The notes under the pieces: model-generated
Database searches by the model: none
What the model was told of the DNA's origin: nothing
What the model saw: the letters and a program-made list of their open reading frames with translations, nothing else
Origin: Bacillota bacterium
Lineage (GTDB): Bacteria > Bacillota > SHA-98 > UBA4971
Length of the DNA: 64,000 nt
Assembly: GCA_012842395.1 (NCBI GenBank)
Contig: DUSX01000030.1
Coordinates: 43,874-107,873, forward strand
Direction of reading: 5' to 3'
Part shown: in pieces, positions 59,968-64,000 of the stretch
Layout: every line of letters starts with the position of its first letter
Position numbering within the stretch: the stretch's first letter is position 1
Position numbers and translations under genes: made by a program

Positions 59968-60843
59968 ATGCGAGAGTCAGCCGCACACGGGAATGTGCAT
60001 GAGAATCTGAAACGCTCGGGCGTGTTGCTCCGGGCCCGAGACGTTCGTGCCGCCGGCCTGCACATCTTGCTCATGGCCGGGGTTATCTTGATGGTCTTCC
60101 CGTTCTTGTGGATGCTGGCCACGTCGTTCAAAGAGAGCGCGGAGATTTTCAACATCAGCCTCATCCCGCGCAAGCCGACGTGGGAGAATTACCGCACGTT
60201 GCTGGAGAGCACGCAGTACCTCCGTTGGTACCTGAACAGCGCGATCGTGGCCGTCATCACCACTATGAGCGAGGCCTTCTTCGACTCCATGGCGGGATAC
60301 GGGCTGGCAAAGATCAAGTTCCCTGGGCGCGGGCTGATCCTGGTATTGATCCTCAGCACGCTCATGATCCCCACGGAAATGTTGATCATCCCTTGGTACA
60401 TGATGTTTACCAGAGCAGGACTAGTGGATACATACTGGGGCATCATGCTGCCCGGCCTTGTGTCCGCCTTTGGCGTGTTCCTCATGAACCAGTTCATGCA
60501 GGGGATCCCCGATGATTTGCTGGACGCGGCCAGGATCGACGGCCTGAACGAGTTCGGGGTATGGTGGCATGTGGCATTGCACCAAGTCAAGCCGGCCTTG
60601 GCTGCCCTGTGCATCTTGGTGTTTCTGGGCAACTGGAATGCATTCCTGTGGCCGGTCATCGTCATTGAGAGCCCCGCTATGCGCACGTTGCCAGTGGGCA
60701 TCGCGTTGTTTAGCGGAGAAGCGGGGCCGGAGTGGCAGCTGATAATGGCCGCTGCGAGCCTTGCTGTGGTGCCGGCGGTGGTGGTCTTTGCCTTCTTCCA
60801 GAAGCAGATTGTCCAGGGCATTGCCTTAACAGGGATGAAATGA
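59968..60843 (+). CDS. Sugar-type ABC transporter permease, second subunit
   Basis: This 291-residue CUT1 permease has a 30-residue polar N-terminus and then six helices. The ATPase-contact loop is DDLLDAARIDGLNEFGVWWHVALHQV, where the usual Leu-Pro after the loop is replaced by His-Gln, a small departure from the family. The start ATG 59968 follows GAGAGGAG. It ends the ArgH-importer operon; a GC palindrome follows. Confidence 0.9.
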   Translation: MRESAAHGNVHENLKRSGVLLRARDVRAAGLHILLMAGVILMVFPFLWMLATSFKESAEIFNISLIPRKPTWENYRTLLESTQYLRWYLNSAIVAVITTMSEAFFDSMAGYGLAKIKFPGRGLILVLILSTLMIPTEMLIIPWYMMFTRAGLVDTYWGIMLPGLVSAFGVFLMNQFMQGIPDDLLDAARIDGLNEFGVWWHVALHQVKPALAALCILVFLGNWNAFLWPVIVIESPAMRTLPVGIALFSGEAGPEWQLIMAAASLAVVPAVVVFAFFQKQIVQGIALTGMK

Positions 60844-60888
60844 CGACGAGGCGTTGCGCCGGGGAGGCAACAAAGAAGCCGCATGGGG

Positions 60889-60904
60889 CGCGGGGCGCCC
60901 CGCG
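60889..60904 (+). terminator. Perfect 16-base GC palindrome after the permease operon
   Basis: CGCGGGGCGCCCCGCG is fully self-complementary and lies about 45 bases after the stop. It has no T-run, so termination is only likely. The rest of the gap 60905-61148 contains a nested inverted repeat (GGGCGGTG 61054-61061 with CACCGCCC 61089-61096, enclosing GAGCG/CGCTC) and no gene; the nested hairpin could terminate the relic on the minus strand. Confidence 0.55.
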
Positions 60905-61148
60905 GACCGCCCCGCAGAGCGCCCGCTCCAGATAGCGGCTCAGACGTCGCACGCCCGGACGCCGCGCGACTGCCCTCAGACGGTTGGGGACCGTGGTCGC
61001 GCCGGTGGTGCCGAACGTGGGAGGCTGGGCCGGGCGAACGGTGGCCTGCCCCCGGGCGGTGGAGTGAATGCCCGAGCGCGGACGCTCTCACCGCCCGCAT
61101 GAATTCAACCCTAGGCTCGTGCGTCTCTATCTCGGCCGTCCACAGTTC

Positions 61149-61490
61149 CTACGGCATAGTATCAATGATTCTCTTGACGGCATCGACGGCCAGGTTCGGG
61201 CTTGTCAACACGGGAACTGCCACCCGTCCGGCGAGCCTCGGCGCAAGCTTGGCCATGGATACCTGGGCAAGCACGATCACGTCCGCCTCTTTGGCTAGGT
61301 TTTCAACGTATACGCTCAATAGCCTGTCGTGTTCTTCGGGATTCCCCGCGAGCAAGGCCTCAAAAGCGCTTGAACAGAGGGTCCGCTTGATTGAAACGCG
61401 TTTGCCTTTCTCGGCCGCCTTTTCCTCGACCAATCGTGCGGTCGGGTCGAGGGTTGTCGTGACGGTGGCTACCACACTTATGGTCGCTCC
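61149..61490 (-). pseudogene. Asp/Glu-racemase-family relic, C-terminal half only
   Basis: The minus strand encodes about 108-114 residues with the pattern of the second half of Asp/Glu/hydantoin racemase-like proteins: ISVVATVTTTLDPTARLVEEKA, then EADVIVLAQVSMAKLAPRL and the end VPVLTSPNLAVDAVKRI. Related proteins are around 220 residues and carry their first catalytic Cys in the N-terminal half, which is missing here. Upstream in this frame the sequence is unrelated and overlaps the PdxA-family relic on the other strand. A GTG at 61475 could start a short product, but I read it as a truncated remnant. Confidence 0.7.
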
Positions 61491-61504
61491 ACCCTCCCCG
61501 CTCT

Positions 61505-62460
61505 TTGGAAAGACAGGATTCGAGGCTTCGTGAGCTTCCGCTGACAGCGATAACGATGGGAGACCGGGCCGGTATTGGTGCCGAAATCGCCGTTAAGACA
61601 CTAGCTGGTGTCGAGCTATACTACGTTTGTCGCCGAGCAATCGTGGGAGACGCGGGCGCGGTGGCCGATGCCATACGGTTCACAGGTTCAGGCGTGAGGC
61701 TCCGTCGGGTCCCCGGTGTTGAGGAGGCGGAGTTCAGTCCGGGCACCGTCGACGTGCTTGACCTGAACAACGTAGACATGACAACGCACGCGTACGGTCG
61801 AGTGTCAGCAGACGCGGGCCGGGCCGCGTTCGAGTACATTCGCTCTGCCATTGAGCTTGCCATGGCGGGGAAGGTTGATGCGGTGGTCACAGGACCCATT
61901 CACAAGGAATCTCTTAACCTGGTGGCGGGATATCATTATTCCGGCCAAACCGAGATATTCGCGGACCTCACTGGTACACGAGACTACGCTATTAGCTGGT
62001 AGACAAGGGCATGCGCATGGTAGATGTTACAACTCGCGTGTCCCTTCGAAGGGCTTGCGATCTCCTGGGAAAGATCGAGTGCACACTGTCATCAGGCTTG
62101 CCGACAAGGCTGCAAGAGCGCTGGGCATAGGTTGCCCTCGAATCGGGGTCGCAGGGTTGAACCCTCATGTGGGCGAAGGGGGCCTGTTCAGAGCGGAAGA
62201 GATAGAAGAGGTCGGCCCAGCGATCGAGGAAGCACGAGCCTTGCGCATCAACGCTGAGGGTCCGGTCCCGCCAGACATTCTCTTCGCGAAGACTCGTGGT
62301 AGGCAGTATGATGTGGCAGTGGCAATGTACCATGATCAGGGCCACATACCGCTCAAAACCGTGAGCTTCGAGTTGGATAGCAGCGGCCGCTGGGTGGCCG
62401 TGAGCGGCGTGAACGTGACGCTCGGTCTTCCGATAGTGCGGACGTCCGTTGACCACTCCA
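61505..62460 (+). pseudogene. PdxA-family (4-phospho-hydroxy-threonate/threonine dehydrogenase) relic with frameshifts
   Basis: Three frames together spell a PdxA-like protein. Frame one gives LPLTAITMGDRAGIGAEI to DAVVTGPIHKESLN and SGQTEIFADLTGTRDYA, then stops at 62000-62002. Frame two continues with LVDKGMRMVDVTTRVSLRRACDLL to about 62080. Frame three continues with VHTVIRLADKAARALGI, AGLNPHVGEGGLF, AMYHDQGHIPLK and NVTLGLPIVRTSVDH, after which the normal ending is absent. Two metal-binding His (NPH, YHD) remain; the first, normally in GHTE, is Gln. There is no credible start signal. At least two frameshifts and a lost C-terminus make it a pseudogene unless there are sequence errors. Confidence 0.8.
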
Positions 62461-62599
62461 AGCCCCTATGTGTCCGCAAACCCGAATCAGATCGAGGGAA
62501 GGCTGCCCCGCTGTTCTTGACACATGCGTGCCTATATTGGAGAGTGGACAGCCCGGCGCGATTGGAGTACAATCAACTCATAACAGTCGGAGGAGGGCG

Positions 62600-63712
62600 A
62601 TGACTGCGTTGAATCGGCTTGAGGAAGTGCAAGTTAAACTGCAAAGAGTCAGACACCTAATTGAGCAGCGCCAGCTTAGTGGCCTGCTTCTTAAGACCCA
62701 ACCAAACTTCTCATGGTTAACTGCCGGAGGGCTTAACTCCGTCGGTATAGCAACCGAGCTCGGAGTTACATCGATTCTGGTAACACCCGATGGGTTGTAC
62801 CTGATCGCCAACACAATAGAGGCGCCTCGCGCGATGAAGGAGGAGGGGCTTGGGGAGCTCGGGTTCACTCTTTTAACTTTCGATTGGTATGAAAACCGGG
62901 AGCTTCAACTGGTGAGGGAGATAGTCGGCGACGGCTCTGTAGGATGCGATGTTGCAGTGTCCGGCCTGCTCCATATCGCCGACGATGTTGCCAAGCTTCG
63001 CTACGAGTTGACAGAGGGCGAAGTAGATAGATACCTGTTCTTGGGAACGAAGGTGTCCACCGCCATCGAGAACACACTTATGGAGGTCAAACCCGGAGAC
63101 AGCGAAGCTGAGGTCATTGGGCGGTTGTGTGCCGAACTGTGGAAGGATCGCATCGACGCCGTAGGATATCAATCGGCAGCTGACGAGAGGGCTTACTTGT
63201 ACCGACACCCGATTCCGACCATGAGACGAGTAGACAAGTATCTGATGTTGTGCATTAACGCTAGATATAAGGGATTGGTCACATCCATTACCCGTCTTGT
63301 TCATTTTGGCCAGCCAGCCTCAGAGTTACTCCGACAGTTTCGGCACAATCTGGAAATCGAGTGTGCAATGATCGCCAAAACTCGAGTCGGCAGACCCATG
63401 CGCGAGCCACTCCTGACGGCCATAGAGATGTATGAACAGCTGGGCTATGCGGGTGAATGGAAGCTGCATCACCAAGGCGGTGCGATGGGCTACTATGCAC
63501 GCGATATCAGGGTTACTCCGACGACTCAAGATCTGGTTGGCAAGAACCAAGCGTTCTGCTGGAACCCGTCTATCAGCGGGACAAAGACCGAGGATGCCTT
63601 TATCGCAACACCAGACGGACCCAAAATGATTACCGGCCCAGTAGTCTACCCCGCTGTCACAGTAGAATCAAATGGCTTTGAGTTCAAGCGACCGGGAATG
63701 CTTGTCTTGTAG
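62600..63712 (+). CDS. M24-fold (Xaa-Pro aminopeptidase-like) protein lacking canonical metal ligands
   Basis: This 370-residue protein has an M24 creatinase/aminopeptidase fold: an N-terminal domain (LLLKTQPNFSWLTAGG) and a pita-bread C-terminal part. In active M24 enzymes a D-x-G-A-x-Y-x-G...D-x-T-R pattern holds two Asp ligands; here it reads CINARYKGLVTSITR, with Cys and Ser at those places. Later, HHQGGAMGYYARD and WNPSISGTKTEDAF replace the usual His/Glu motifs. A binding or non-metal function, or a divergent subfamily, is likely. The start ATG 62600 has GGAGGAGGG upstream. It follows the PdxA relic. Confidence 0.8.
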   Translation: MTALNRLEEVQVKLQRVRHLIEQRQLSGLLLKTQPNFSWLTAGGLNSVGIATELGVTSILVTPDGLYLIANTIEAPRAMKEEGLGELGFTLLTFDWYENRELQLVREIVGDGSVGCDVAVSGLLHIADDVAKLRYELTEGEVDRYLFLGTKVSTAIENTLMEVKPGDSEAEVIGRLCAELWKDRIDAVGYQSAADERAYLYRHPIPTMRRVDKYLMLCINARYKGLVTSITRLVHFGQPASELLRQFRHNLEIECAMIAKTRVGRPMREPLLTAIEMYEQLGYAGEWKLHHQGGAMGYYARDIRVTPTTQDLVGKNQAFCWNPSISGTKTEDAFIATPDGPKMITGPVVYPAVTVESNGFEFKRPGMLVL

Positions 63713-63882
63713 GTAATTAGTGTCAACGAGCATGACTTGGATCTTTCGGGGCTTTCCTCGACGTTGCGGGGTTTTGCCTGACTCAGTGAGGCTTGTTTCA
63801 CATACCGTGATGTCGAGGTTTATCTTCTTGGGTGCTACCCCGAAAATAACCCCATCGGAGCCGCGGACCCCCCGGGGCAGTA
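63713..63882. other. Noncoding junction between the M24 gene and the transposase tail
   Basis: No gene is seen. One end of an insertion element should lie here because the transposase on the minus strand ends at 63883. TGTCAACGAGCATGACTT at about 63721 is a possible element end, but the other end is outside the window, so an inverted repeat cannot be shown. Confidence 0.35.
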
Positions 63883-64000
63883 TTAGGCGGCCTCCTCCAG
63901 GGTTACCTTGTATCCGAGGGCTTCGAGTCGCTTGACTGCGCGGCGGACCGTCGCGTTGCGGTTGAGCTCGTCAAAATGATTGGAGCCTAGATCCTGGTAC
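63883..64000 (-). CDS. Transposase C-terminus (partial, insertion sequence running off the right edge)
   Basis: The last 39 codons of a minus-strand gene are visible, reading DLGSNHFDELNRN, then VRRAVKRLEALGYKVTLEE and two alanines before the stop. This ending (a D-L-G-x-x-x-F-D segment followed by RRLE-x-LGY-x-VTL) is familiar from the C-termini of bacterial insertion-sequence transposases. The IS family cannot be assigned from so short a piece. No catalytic residues are in view. Confidence 0.6.
   Translation of the reverse strand, partial: YQDLGSNHFDELNRNATVRRAVKRLEALGYKVTLEEAA

Noticed and set aside
61505..62002. The first PdxA-like frame as a complete short gene
   Set aside because: It stops in the middle of a conserved region, and the missing parts are found in the other two frames directly after it.
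63720..63935. A 71-codon plus-strand open frame near the right edge
   Set aside because: It overlaps the transposase end on the other strand and has no ribosome binding site or domain.

Overview
The window is about 60% G+C and densely coded. It has many GTG and TTG starts, strong AAGGAGG-type ribosome binding sites, secreted solute-binding proteins with N-terminal hydrophobic signals, and PucR, GntR/UTRA and ROK regulators. Together these suggest a chromosomal catabolic region of a Gram-positive Bacillota-like heterotroph, possibly thermophilic or uncultured; the exact lineage cannot be fixed from sequence alone. I see no rRNA, tRNA, CRISPR array or phage genes. The only mobile-element trace is the tail of a transposase at the right edge.

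Layout. (1) 1-5 kb, minus strand: a peptide ABC importer (solute-binding protein, then two permeases) followed by an M14 zinc carboxypeptidase that runs off the left edge. (2) 5.4-11.7 kb, plus strand: a GntR/UTRA regulator, then a pentose-phosphate module (transaldolase-like protein, split transketolase, RpiB, PHP phosphoesterase). (3) 12.3-29.6 kb: a same-strand series of fifteen genes with small gaps or overlaps. It holds an M20 amidohydrolase, a complete LivJHMGF importer, an IlvD/Edd dehydratase, two different LarA-family racemases, a DRE-TIM (LeuA-like) lyase/synthase, a two-subunit UxaA/SuyAB-type lyase, butyrate kinase, phosphate butyryltransferase and a PucR regulator. I read it as one catabolic pathway for an unknown acylated or hydroxylated acid, ending in ATP formation from an acyl-CoA. 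This is the best candidate for an undescribed system.

(4) 29.7-33.7 kb: two TPR proteins and a nitroreductase. (5) 34.1-39.4 kb: a GntR/UTRA regulator, a nucleoside phosphorylase and a CUT1 sugar-type importer without an ATPase. (6) 39.7-51.2 kb: a GntR/UTRA regulator, an N-acetylglucosamine-kinase-like (BadF/BcrA fold) kinase, a SIS protein, a large DUF6259-like glycosidase, a second CUT1 importer, a metallophosphatase, a hydroxyacid dehydrogenase and PsuG. It looks like an amino-sugar/glycoside cluster. (7) 51.7-60.8 kb: a secreted PIG-L deacetylase with NEW3 modules, a ROK regulator overlapping an ArgH-family lyase, and a third CUT1 importer. (8) 60.8-64 kb: a decayed zone with a truncated Asp/Glu-racemase relic, a frameshifted PdxA-family relic, an M24-fold protein lacking its metal ligands, and the transposase tail.

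Two themes cut across the window. Each of the five solute-binding-protein genes is followed by a strong RNA hairpin before the next gene, and two of these hairpins, in unrelated operons, share the stem CTGGGGTG. In addition, short in-frame tandem repeats (24, 24 and 18 nt units) have expanded inside three enzyme genes.
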